DNA of 6,515 bases from Calditrichia bacterium (GCA_030430345.1 JAUIFT010000164.1:1-6515), one strand, 5' to 3'. Shown: positions 1 through 6,319, counted from the first letter of the stretch. Numbers and translations: made by a program. Notes: generated by a model not told the origin, from the letters alone.

Positions 1-949
1 TGTCTTCGTAATCATAAAGGGAGATGGCACTACGATCATTATCATTCTGTGCGTAGATGGACAGTCCCCAGAATTCCGGGTCATACGGGGGCGCAGTGTT
101 CCATTCCCGCGGGGAATGCGAATCGTCTGTCACGTAAAAGGCGCTGTAGTTACCTGCCGGCAGGGAAACGGTTTCACGGATCATCCGGTTCTTTTCGCTG
201 CCACCGGCATGGTCGCTGTAACGATATTTGAACTGCCATACTTTTTCACGGGTATCGGCGTTCATAATCCAGCCATAATCGTAGGTACCATCATCGCGGG
301 CTTCACCAAGGGCGTAAACAACCACGTCCATATCTTTCTTCAATTTAAAACCTTGATTCTCATAGCGATCATCGCGACTGGCCAGCAGGGATACCATTGC
401 TTTCTTCTGGATGCCTTCACGGTATGCTTTGGTTTCCGACTCATCATACCCACGGCCATCGCCCTTAACAGTAATCCGGAATTCTTCATAATCATCACGA
501 TATCGGCGGCGGCGATCATCGTCATCGTCATCATGACGACGGAAGAAGAAGCGGGTAATGCTCCAGCCATCTATGTTGTAATTTTCGGGAAAATAAGAAA
601 AGTAAACTTCGTAACGTCCGCGATTGAGGGATACTCTGTCCTTGTATTCCCGCAGGCCACGATCAACCCAGCTGGAATTTGCATCAGTCAGTTCCCAGAC
701 GATTTCGCGGGTGTCGGCATCGAGAATCCAGGCACTGGAAGTGGACCAGCGGCGGCTTCTCTGGTGAGTGCCAAGCGCTTCAATTTCAATTTCCTGGTCG
801 CTGCTCAGGCTAAATCCGGCCAGGTGAACTTCTTCCGGAATAATATCATCGATCGTAACCAGTACATCCTGCGCTTTTAACTGAGAGGTGGTTATCATTC
901 CCCCCACAAAAATAAGTAACATCAGTCTGATAGTAAATTTAGTGTTCAT
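1..949 (-). CDS. Exported two-domain protein of unknown function, C-terminus cut by window edge
   Basis: The minus strand is open from an ATG at 949 to the left edge (316 codons, no stop), so the C-terminus is missing. GGAGAG sits 5 nt before the ATG and fixes the start. Residues 1-26 form a signal peptide (Lys/Arg, hydrophobic stretch, cleavage probably after LKA), so the product should be periplasmic or surface-exposed. Two related domains follow. Domain A (about 45-128) has FSLSSDQEIEIEALG, AWILDADTREIVWEL and VSLNRGRYEVYF. Domain B (about 200-299) has FKLKKDMDVVVYALGE, GWIMNADTREKVWQF, VSLPAGNYSAFYVTDDSHS, then WN, PP, DP and WG. They are joined by a highly charged linker with six Asp then four Arg (140-149). 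I recognise the TDDSHS/WN/PP/DP/WG pattern from uncharacterised secreted proteins of FCB bacteria; its function is unknown. Beta-rich folding is inferred. No enzyme motif is visible. The open frame at 116-880 on the other strand is its antisense shadow. Confidence 0.85.
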   Translation of the reverse strand, partial: MNTKFTIRLMLLIFVGGMITTSQLKAQDVLVTIDDIIPEEVHLAGFSLSSDQEIEIEALGTHQRSRRWSTSSAWILDADTREIVWELTDANSSWVDRGLREYKDRVSLNRGRYEVYFSYFPENYNIDGWSITRFFFRRHDDDDDDRRRRYRDDYEEFRITVKGDGRGYDESETKAYREGIQKKAMVSLLASRDDRYENQGFKLKKDMDVVVYALGEARDDGTYDYGWIMNADTREKVWQFKYRYSDHAGGSEKNRMIRETVSLPAGNYSAFYVTDDSHSPREWNTAPPYDPEFWGLSIYAQNDNDRSAISLYDYED

Positions 950-1042
950 TACATCTCTCCGAGTTTATTTCTATTGCTCACGATATAACGAGGTTGATAC
1001 AATATTGTTACATATAAATTTTCCGAAATCGTTATTTACCGG

Positions 1043-1394
1043 GTGCTGAGTACACCGGCTGCGAATTTCCTCCATGAAACTGACAAAGAATTTCAAAAAC
1101 GCCCTTTAACAACACCCGAACCGATGGTTACTACCGATATCCTTTCGCCGCAGGATGGATTTATTCTCCATCCCGATTCATCGATTACTTTTGCCGGTTC
1201 CGCCAGCAATTATGGCAGCCAGGCGCTGGCGTTGGCTGATATTATCTGGACTTCCAGTAATGATCGGGGAGGTGGGGCGTGGAGTAAGCTGCAATGTGCC
1301 CGGTTTATCGCCCGAAAAACATCGCATTAGCATGATGATTACCAGCCATACCGGCGATAAGGAAGCGCGGTCGATTTGGTTGAATGTGCGGTGA
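1043..1394 (+). pseudogene. Frameshifted remnant of an Ig-like/PKD-like domain protein
   Basis: Two plus-strand frames together spell one domain. The first frame gives TTDILSPQDGFILHPDSSI, then TFAGSAS and IIWTSSND. The second, offset by one base, continues with GEVGRG, then VPGLSPEKHRISMMITS and ARSIWLNVR, and stops with TGA at 1392-1394. The joined text follows the usual Ig/PKD-like order: SP.DG, ITF.GSAS, WTSS.DG..G.G, LSPG.H.I and a final beta strand. Removing one base near 1265 (gatCggggag to gatggggag) restores the frame. There is no ATG start or ribosome site upstream; a GTG at 1043 opens the first frame and an in-frame ATG lies at 1124. The piece therefore looks like the 3' remnant of a larger secreted or surface protein. 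A sequencing or assembly indel is the main alternative to real decay. The extent of the 5' part is uncertain. Confidence 0.6.
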
Positions 1395-1418
1395 TGAGTG
1401 AAGATCAAATTTGTAGAT

Positions 1419-1487
1419 GGACAAATGGGCAAATTTGCAGAAATGCTCACTTGTCTCTTTGGGATTTGCTCATTTGCTCATTTGCCC
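1419..1487. repeat. Imperfect palindrome of about 8-nt GCAAATGA-type units
   Basis: The left arm (1419-1444) reads ggacaaatgggcaaattt and onward. The right arm (1462-1487), reverse complemented, reads ggggcaaatgagcaaatg and onward. The two match imperfectly over about 26 nt and could fold as a hairpin. Inside the arms the sequence is modular with an 8-nt step, seen as GCAAATGA GCAAATGA on the minus strand. It contains AAATGGGCAAAT (1423-1434), found exactly again at 4637-4648. The final codons and the stop of the minus-strand sulfatase gene lie inside it. It lies between the sulfatase and the upstream fragment, so it may also act as a transcription terminator, although no long T-run follows the stem. 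It resembles a REP-type dispersed intergenic repeat; this is inferred from only two copies. Confidence 0.65.
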
Positions 1488-3465
1488 CCTGCGGTCCTAC
1501 CAATTTTTGATCAATTAGCCACTGGGTTGTTTGCAACATGGATTCGGCATAAGTTTTCAGTTCTTTTGCTTCATCCGGATATTTGCTTCGCCAATCCGTC
1601 GGATCTTTTTCCTGGTAGCGATATAGCGACTCCCCTCCATTGGGACGCCCTACCCAAAAAAGCGAATCATTGATACAGCCCAGTTTATCATCCGCACTGA
1701 AAAAGATTTTCTCACGAGAATTCCGAAAGAGATCGATGCCCAGCGTGTTATTGATGAATGGCAGCTGCAATAAACCGAGGATGGTCGGGTAAAGATCAAT
1801 TTGCCCTCCCAATCCATCCATCGTAACGTTTTCCTGCAGTTTGCCGGGTATGTGCACAACCAGGGGAATATGATGATAAGGCAAAGAGAGGTCGTAGAAC
1901 GGATCAATATTACTGCCGTGATCTGCCACGAAGATAAAAATCGTATTTTCATACCAGTCACTTTCCCGTGCTGCCGCCATGAACTGCCCCAGCGCCCAAT
2001 CGGCATATTCAACAATTTGCTGACGAATGTCCTCGCTATCCGCCCGAAAATCGATATTTTCCGGAATCACATAAGGGCCATGGTCGCTGGCAGTGAGGAA
2101 CGTCGCGAGAAACGGCGCGCCCGCTTCGTGCAGCCGCTGCAGATGCGGCAAGGCAAAATTCAGCATATAATGATCCGGCACGCCCAGGGCGGTCAATACC
2201 TCGTCCGCCGGGTAATCCTTTTCACTAATAATTTCCTGAAAACCATTGGTGCTGAGGAAACCGCCCATATTATCGAACTGCTCATCATGGGTGCTAAAGA
2301 AAATAGTTTGATAGGCATGCTGCCGCAGCGTCCGCGCCAATCCGCCAAATGCCTGCATGCTCTCGGTTGTTTTCATGGGATGTTTGTTCAGGAGCGCCGG
2401 TAAGCCAAACAGACTGGAATAAATGCCGTTATAGGTGTGAATACCGGCTCCGTAAAAATTGCGGAAAAAATATGAGTGCGTCAGCGCTAAACTATCGAGA
2501 TACGGCGTCAGGTTTCCGGGATTCCCGAAAATCCCCATCTTTTTTGCAGCCATATTTTCCATCAGGATCAGCACAACATTTTGCGGAGGAATTATTGTAT
2601 CCGCTTCTACGGCCCTCGCTATTGGGGAGGCAAAACCACTGTCCGGCACGATGTTCAGGGAACGCTGCACATTTGCCAGGGCTATTTGATTATCCATCAA
2701 CTTCAGCTGCTGATTTCCCGGCTTCCGGGCATCGACCCAGCTACGTAAAAAAGTAAATACCGGGTTGAGGCCAAGCTGATTGGGAAAGGCATAGGTGCTG
2801 AAAAATGCGGTACCCCAGCGGATCGGCGATTTCGCCGCTACTCTTCCCCGAATGCCGATAAACAGCAATAGCGCAGTAAGGAAACTGAGTATCAGCAATT
2901 TGCCGTAATATGCACCGTTCACCGGGTGTGGCCGATTTAAATATGCCGCCAGATAGCGTTTCATTAAGCGGGAAACAGCAAAAGCGAAGATACCAGCGAG
3001 AAGGAAGAAGAGCAAAAAGTAGGGGTAATAATGGACGTCCTGAAAAATCATCTTGCTTACTAATTCGGGGCTATCCGTCCATTTCAAGGCAGAAATGGTC
3101 AGCCGGGCATTGAAGTAGTTAAAATAGGGAATATCGGCGGCAGCGATAAACAGCCCAATGCTGTAGAATACCACCAGCAACCATTGCACAGAGCGCAGCA
3201 TCCACACTGGCGCCTTTCCCCAAAACGCGAAGATAGACAGTAGCAAAAACGGCAATAGCAGGAAATAGCCACTCACCACCGTATCAAAGCGGAATCCCAT
3301 CCACAACGCTTGCCAGATGATATTTCCCGGCACATCTGTCAGCTTCTCTCCATGTTGAAGAAGGAGGATTAAGCGGGGAATTGTAAATAAAATAATGCCG
3401 CAGAAATATACCGCAGACAGGAAACGAATGTGTGGCGGCAGCTTTTGAATGAGCTGTTTGAACAT
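1447..3465 (-). CDS. LTA synthase family membrane sulfatase (alkaline-phosphatase superfamily)
   Basis: The 672-residue protein has the LtaS/MdoB-like plan: about five N-terminal membrane segments (near 13-36, 64-83, 89-110, 147-165 and 188-206), then an extracytoplasmic sulfatase-fold domain from about residue 295. Likely catalytic and metal residues are E303 in VVLILMEN, T344 in GIHTYNG (position of the LtaS nucleophile), H462 in TASDHGPY and D515/H516 in VADHGS. Family members transfer phosphoglycerol or related head groups from phospholipids to acceptors outside the membrane, or hydrolyse sulfate or phosphate esters. In a diderm, true lipoteichoic acid is unlikely, so the acceptor is unknown; a periplasmic glycan or surface polymer is a guess. 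Length is close to classical LtaS (about 650). The ATG at 3463-3465 has no clear Shine-Dalgarno. It is transcribed away from the radical SAM gene, 87 bp off. About 12 C-terminal residues (ANEQMSKSQRDK) come from the palindromic repeat and lie outside the conserved domain. Confidence 0.92.
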   Translation of the reverse strand: MFKQLIQKLPPHIRFLSAVYFCGIILFTIPRLILLLQHGEKLTDVPGNIIWQALWMGFRFDTVVSGYFLLLPFLLLSIFAFWGKAPVWMLRSVQWLLVVFYSIGLFIAAADIPYFNYFNARLTISALKWTDSPELVSKMIFQDVHYYPYFLLFFLLAGIFAFAVSRLMKRYLAAYLNRPHPVNGAYYGKLLILSFLTALLLFIGIRGRVAAKSPIRWGTAFFSTYAFPNQLGLNPVFTFLRSWVDARKPGNQQLKLMDNQIALANVQRSLNIVPDSGFASPIARAVEADTIIPPQNVVLILMENMAAKKMGIFGNPGNLTPYLDSLALTHSYFFRNFYGAGIHTYNGIYSSLFGLPALLNKHPMKTTESMQAFGGLARTLRQHAYQTIFFSTHDEQFDNMGGFLSTNGFQEIISEKDYPADEVLTALGVPDHYMLNFALPHLQRLHEAGAPFLATFLTASDHGPYVIPENIDFRADSEDIRQQIVEYADWALGQFMAAARESDWYENTIFIFVADHGSNIDPFYDLSLPYHHIPLVVHIPGKLQENVTMDGLGGQIDLYPTILGLLQLPFINNTLGIDLFRNSREKIFFSADDKLGCINDSLFWVGRPNGGESLYRYQEKDPTDWRSKYPDEAKELKTYAESMLQTTQWLIDQKLVGPQGANEQMSKSQRDK

Positions 3466-3552
3466 AAAATGATTGCGTTTTTAGTGAACTTTTGTATATA
3501 TTATTTTGTTAACATTTTACCATTGCCGCTAAATATATGAGGAAAAACAGTT
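3466..3552. promoter_or_regulatory. AT-rich divergent promoter region
   Basis: This 87-bp gap separates two gene starts pointing away from each other, so promoters for both must lie here or inside the genes. It is very AT-rich and holds an 8-bp palindrome TGTTAACA (3507-3514) near its centre, which could be an operator or chance. I cannot identify a convincing -35/-10 pair on either strand. GAGG at 3539-3542 is the probable ribosome site for the plus-strand gene. No comparable site precedes the minus-strand ATG. Confidence 0.4.
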
Positions 3553-4632
3553 TTGTCGAAACTCAATATAAATTCCCTGCAAGCGATTAACGGGCGGGGC
3601 GCCGTCACCAATCCGCAAAACCGCTTCGATCACATTGATTACATTCCCTACGAAGAAGATATTATCGAATCGGAAATGCCTCCGGCAACTGCCGCAACAG
3701 AGTATTTTCGGGATAATACCAAATCGCTGATTTCCTACAACAGCAGCCCGGATATCCCTTTCGATGCCGGCATCAATCCCTACCGGGGATGCGAACACGG
3801 CTGCGCCTACTGCTTCGCCCGGCCCTACCACGAATACCTCGGCCTGTCCGCCGGTCTCGATTTCGAAACTAAAATATTCGTCAAGGAAGACGCGGCAAAA
3901 ATTCTCCGCAAGGAGCTCTCCGCAAAAAAATGGCAGCCGCAACCGATCGCCATGAGCGGCGTTACCGATCCTTATCAGCCGATTGAGCGGCGGCTCGGCA
4001 TTACCCGCAGCTGCCTGGAAGTGCTGGCGGAGTTTCGTAATCCGGTTGGGATTGTCACCAAGAACCACCTGGTTACCCGCGATATCGATTTATTGAAGGA
4101 GTTAGCGCAATACAATGCTGCCGCGGTGATGATTTCGCTTACCAGTCTCAATCCCCATCTCATTTCGGTAATGGAACCGCGCACTTCCCGCCCGCACCGC
4201 CGCCTGGATGCGATTCGCCAATTAGCGGATGCCGGTATTCCGGTTGGTGTAATGACAGCGCCGATCATCCCCGGCCTGAACGACCACGAAATTCCGGCAA
4301 TGATTGAAGCGGCAGCGGCAGCCGGCGCCCAGTATTCCGCCTTCGTGATGCTCCGTCTCCCCTACGGCTTAAAAGATATCTTCAGCAACTGGCTGGAAAA
4401 ACATTTTCCCGATCGCAAAGAGAAAGTGCTCAATCGCCTGCGCGATATTCGTGGCGGAAAGCTCAACCAAAATGAGTTTAAAGAAAGAATGCGTGGAAAC
4501 GGCATTTTTGCCGAGCACATCAAAGCGATGCATCAGGCCGCTTGCCGGAAAGCCGGTATCAATGGCTATCGCCGTAAACTTTCCGCAGCTGCCTTTTGCC
4601 GCCCTTCCGAACGTCAACTTAGTCTTTTTTAA
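3553..4632 (+). CDS. PA0069/Rv2578c-family radical SAM protein
   Basis: The 359-residue protein carries the radical SAM cluster motif in NPYRGCEHGCAYCFARP, with cysteines 80, 84 and 87 (CX3CX2C) binding a 4Fe-4S cluster. Other family signatures are GRGAVTNPQNRF near the N-terminus, SGVTDPYQPIE, VTKNHLVTRDIDLL, SLTSLNP, MEPRTSRPHRRLDAI and APIIPGLND. These place it in the PA0069/Rv2578c group, which resembles spore photoproduct lyase; the reaction is not established. The start is a TTG: an in-frame TGA lies at 3538-3540, no other start codon lies between, and the conserved GRGAVTNP block requires a start this far upstream. GAGG precedes it by 10 nt. The nearby ATG at 3537 is out of frame. The extreme C-terminus is QLSLF, matching the sliding-clamp-binding consensus QL(S/D)LF, which hints at work on DNA. 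The gene appears monocistronic, with a palindrome just downstream. The minus-strand open frame at 3529-4068 is a shadow. Confidence 0.93.
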   Translation: MSKLNINSLQAINGRGAVTNPQNRFDHIDYIPYEEDIIESEMPPATAATEYFRDNTKSLISYNSSPDIPFDAGINPYRGCEHGCAYCFARPYHEYLGLSAGLDFETKIFVKEDAAKILRKELSAKKWQPQPIAMSGVTDPYQPIERRLGITRSCLEVLAEFRNPVGIVTKNHLVTRDIDLLKELAQYNAAAVMISLTSLNPHLISVMEPRTSRPHRRLDAIRQLADAGIPVGVMTAPIIPGLNDHEIPAMIEAAAAAGAQYSAFVMLRLPYGLKDIFSNWLEKHFPDRKEKVLNRLRDIRGGKLNQNEFKERMRGNGIFAEHIKAMHQAACRKAGINGYRRKLSAAAFCRPSERQLSLF

Positions 4633-4636
4633 TATT

Positions 4637-4666
4637 AAATGGGCAAATATGCATACATGCCCATTT
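4637..4666. repeat. Palindrome AAATGGGCA / TGCCCATTT, possible terminator
   Basis: AAATGGGCA (4637-4645) and TGCCCATTT (4658-4666) form a perfect 9-bp stem with a 12-nt loop that itself contains ATGCAT. It begins 4 nt after the radical SAM stop codon. A pyrimidine-rich stretch follows, but no clean T-run, so intrinsic termination is possible and not certain. It shares AAATGGGCAAAT exactly, in the same orientation, with the repeat at 1423-1434, so I treat it as a second, shorter member of that repeat family. Confidence 0.6.
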
Positions 4667-4679
4667 GCATCCTTTCCTT

Positions 4680-4711
4680 TTGAAACAGTTTTATTTTTCT
4701 CCCGATATAAA
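4680..4711 (+). promoter_or_regulatory. Weak sigma70-like promoter candidate
   Basis: TTGAAA at 4680-4685 is followed, after a rather long spacer of 18 to 20 nt, by GATATAAA at 4704-4711. It lies about 90 bp before the DUF6483 gene and is the best candidate in a 170-bp gap that otherwise holds only the palindrome at 4637. The call rests on consensus resemblance in AT-rich DNA and could be chance. Confidence 0.2.
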
Positions 4712-4802
4712 CTATCTTCTTAAAATTTATCGCTATATTACTGGTAGATAAAGAAAAATACTGATTAATCTGATACACTAATTGCAATTATAAAGGGCTG
4801 TA

Positions 4803-5468
4803 ATGTTTCAACGAGACTACATCATGCGCATGGTCGAGCAACTAACACAAGCATTGGTTCAGCTTTTGCGCCAAAAGGCCGTCCATCAATACCATGAAGC
4901 GCAGGAAACAATTAACACCGCCAGCGCCACCATTTTGGGACTGGATATGAGCCTCATCCGAATACTTTCCGATGAACAGATTATCGATTTTTTTCGCAGT
5001 GATGATGATATTGATGCCGGCAAATGCCTGGTGGTTGCCGAACTACTATTTCACGACAGCGATATTATGGAGCGACAGGACAGCGACGATGATTTCAACT
5101 TCGGATATTTAAAATCTCTCAGTCTTTTCCTGAGCGCTTTTATCCAGGAGGGTGACCTTTTGGAAGCACAATACCAGGAAAAGGTTGCACAATTACAGGA
5201 AAAGCTAGCGGATTATTTTCTCCCCCAGCATGTTGAATATAAACTGTTCCGCTACTACGAACTGATCGGTCAGTATGATAAAGCGGAAAATCTTTTATTT
5301 GATTTAGCCTCCGTTTCCTACCCGGAAATCCAGCAGGAGGGCATCGCCTTTTTTCAACGCCTGTTGGATAAAGATGACGATGCACTCACCGCCGGAAATC
5401 TTCCCCGAAATGAGGTCATCGAAGGGTTGGCGGAGTTGAAAAAGCAAACCGCTGAAATTCCCCGCTAA
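4803..5468 (+). CDS. DUF6483-like protein, helical, possibly TPR-like
   Basis: This 221-residue soluble protein has no signal peptide or membrane segment. Its N-terminus, RDYIMRMVEQLTQALVQLL, followed by a short TPR-like helix pair (HEAQETINTASATILGLD) and LIRILSDEQIIDFF, is the pattern I associate with DUF6483 proteins, whose function is unknown. The middle is acidic (DSDDDF near 93-98). The C-terminal half is helical, with KLFRYYELIGQYDKAENLLFDL (about 147-168) resembling a tetratricopeptide unit, which suggests protein-protein contacts; that is inference. AAGGG sits 5 nt before the ATG, supporting the start. The last four residues and stop (EIPR, TAA) are encoded by 15 bases that recur exactly at 5599-5613 as the left edge of a downstream repeat, so the tail has been shaped by that repeat or the repeat was copied from it. 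No neighbour indicates a pathway. The family call is from memory of the N-terminal pattern. Confidence 0.8.
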   Translation: MFQRDYIMRMVEQLTQALVQLLRQKAVHQYHEAQETINTASATILGLDMSLIRILSDEQIIDFFRSDDDIDAGKCLVVAELLFHDSDIMERQDSDDDFNFGYLKSLSLFLSAFIQEGDLLEAQYQEKVAQLQEKLADYFLPQHVEYKLFRYYELIGQYDKAENLLFDLASVSYPEIQQEGIAFFQRLLDKDDDALTAGNLPRNEVIEGLAELKKQTAEIPR

Positions 5469-5598
5469 ACTTTTGACAATCAGAACATTGCCGTGATACC
5501 ACATGTCGCCCCGCTGGGGCTGTTATTATCTCGCTGTTATATACAGATCAATCGCTCTGCCAGGAGCTATATGTTTGCGGAAATAAAAACTATCCATC
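5454..5598. repeat. Tandem repeat, copy A, with two small hairpins
   Basis: Copy A starts with GAAATTCCCCGCTAA (5454-5468), which is also the last codons of the preceding gene. It continues with TTGACAA.CAGAAC, then a TGATAC.ACATGTCG block and a CCCC-GCT-GGGG hairpin (5509-5519, extended by a G/C pair to 5508-5520). A second hairpin, GCTCT with GGAGC (5554-5567), is followed by TATATGTTT. Copy B begins 145 nt later. The hairpins just after the stop could end transcription, although no T-run follows. The modular GCTCC/GGAGC stems next to ACATGTCG or ATATGT look like a dispersed REP-type family; this is inferred. Confidence 0.75.
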
Positions 5599-5763
5599 GA
5601 AATTCCCCGCTAACCTCCTTGACAACCAGAACTTTCCCATGATACTACATGTCGCCCCGCTGGGGTTCCTTTGCCTCGCTGGTTTTCAGCAATCTTGTGC
5701 TCCGTTAGGAGCGATATATTTATAGAAAATTTTGCCATAAGAATATTCGCTCCGGCGGAGCGA
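5599..5763. repeat. Tandem repeat, copy B, with three small hairpins
   Basis: Copy B repeats GAAATTCCCCGCTAA (5599-5613), TTGACAA.CAGAAC, a TGATAC.ACATGTCG block and CCCC-GCT-GGGG (5655-5665), offset by 145 to 146 nt from copy A. It goes on with GCTCC-GTTA-GGAGC (5699-5712), followed by GATATATTT. A further perfect 7-bp stem, TCGCTCC-GGC-GGAGCGA (5747-5763), ends the block. Similarity to copy A is strong up to the first hairpin and weaker after it, where mainly the stems and their AT-rich flanks are kept. No open reading frame of note lies in 5469-5845; these repeats are its main content. Confidence 0.75.
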
Positions 5764-5769
5764 CATCTA

Positions 5770-5800
5770 TTGCACGAATTAATTTAAGGAATTAATGCAA
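5770..5800. promoter_or_regulatory. Bulged inverted repeat, possible operator
   Basis: TTGCA (5770-5774) plus TTAATT (5779-5784) pair with AATTAATGCAA (5790-5800), leaving a 4-nt bulge in the left arm. It lies 45 bp before the NTF2-like gene, in AT-rich DNA where its promoter should be. It could be a regulator binding site or simply a continuation of the repeat block upstream. I see no clear -35/-10 pair. Confidence 0.25.
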
Positions 5801-5845
5801 CCATCTGTTTTCCACGGTGTCTGCTAGTATAAAAAGGATAATGAC

Positions 5846-6319
5846 ATGCAGAAAAACTCCCGGATATTCCTCATTGCCTTCGCAATCTTTTTCTTATCTA
5901 ATTTTAATACCATATTCGCCCAAACTGAGAATGATGATGAAACTCTCTATCAGGAAATAGCCCGTATGGATAGCATCCTCTTCACATCCTTTAATAACGG
6001 TGATATTGAAACGGCAAAAAAAATCTTTGCGAAAGAACTGGAATTTTTTCATGATACTGCCGGTCTGACCAATTACGATCAAACCATTAACGGCCTGCAA
6101 TCGCTCTTTCAGCGCAACGATGGGTTAAACCGGAGGCTGGTTGCGGGGAGTATGGAAGTTTTCCCAATCAAGGATTATGGGGCGATTCAGCTCGGTAAAC
6201 ATACATTCTGCCATCAAGAAAATGGCAAGGACGATTGCGGCACCTTCCGTTTTTTACACATCTGGCAAAAGATAGATGGAGAATGGCGGGTTACCCGCGT
6301 GGTGAGTTATGATCATTAA
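5846..6319 (+). CDS. Secreted NTF2-like (DUF4440/SnoaL-type) protein
   Basis: The 157-residue product begins with a signal peptide (hydrophobic residues 6-25, cleavage probably after IFA), so it should be periplasmic or secreted. The mature part is one NTF2-like fold: an N-terminal helix (ETLYQEIARMDSILFTSFNNGDIE), the strand-turn KELEFFHDTAGLTN, then RRLVAGSMEVFPIKDYGAIQLG and a closing FRFLHIWQKIDGEWRVTRV. This order is typical of DUF4440/SnoaL-like proteins of FCB bacteria. Such folds can be enzymes or binding domains, so the name does not reveal a substrate. C122 and C131 could form a disulfide in the oxidising periplasm (inference). The ATG is preceded by AAGGA at a 7-nt spacing; an ATG at 5841 is out of frame. 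The last codons (YDH, TAA) lie in the left arm of a long terminator hairpin. Confidence 0.88.
   Translation: MQKNSRIFLIAFAIFFLSNFNTIFAQTENDDETLYQEIARMDSILFTSFNNGDIETAKKIFAKELEFFHDTAGLTNYDQTINGLQSLFQRNDGLNRRLVAGSMEVFPIKDYGAIQLGKHTFCHQENGKDDCGTFRFLHIWQKIDGEWRVTRVVSYDH

Noticed and set aside
116..880. 254-residue plus-strand open frame
   Set aside because: It is antisense to the minus-strand exported protein, which has a signal peptide, ribosome site and internal domain repeats; the plus-strand product has no recognisable pattern.
1395..1446. Small gene between the Ig-like remnant and the sulfatase
   Set aside because: The open frames here, including the 91-residue one at 1398-1673, run through the palindrome and antisense to the sulfatase, with no ribosome site or family resemblance.
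1801..2403. 200-residue plus-strand open frame
   Set aside because: It is the shadow of the sulfatase catalytic domain, whose active-site motifs are intact on the other strand.
3537..3539. ATG as the radical SAM start codon
   Set aside because: It is out of frame with the conserved protein; the in-frame codon immediately there is TGA (3538-3540), which leaves the TTG at 3553 as the first usable start.
3529..4068. 179-residue minus-strand open frame
   Set aside because: It lies opposite the conserved radical SAM core, including the cysteine motif, and shows no family features of its own.
1419..4666. Composite transposon or IS ends around the sulfatase and radical SAM genes
   Set aside because: The shared sequence is only a 12-mer within short palindromes, in direct orientation; there is no transposase and no target-site duplication that I can see.
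5454..5763. CRISPR array
   Set aside because: Only two imperfect long copies are present, with no regular short repeats, no unique spacers of equal length and no cas genes nearby.
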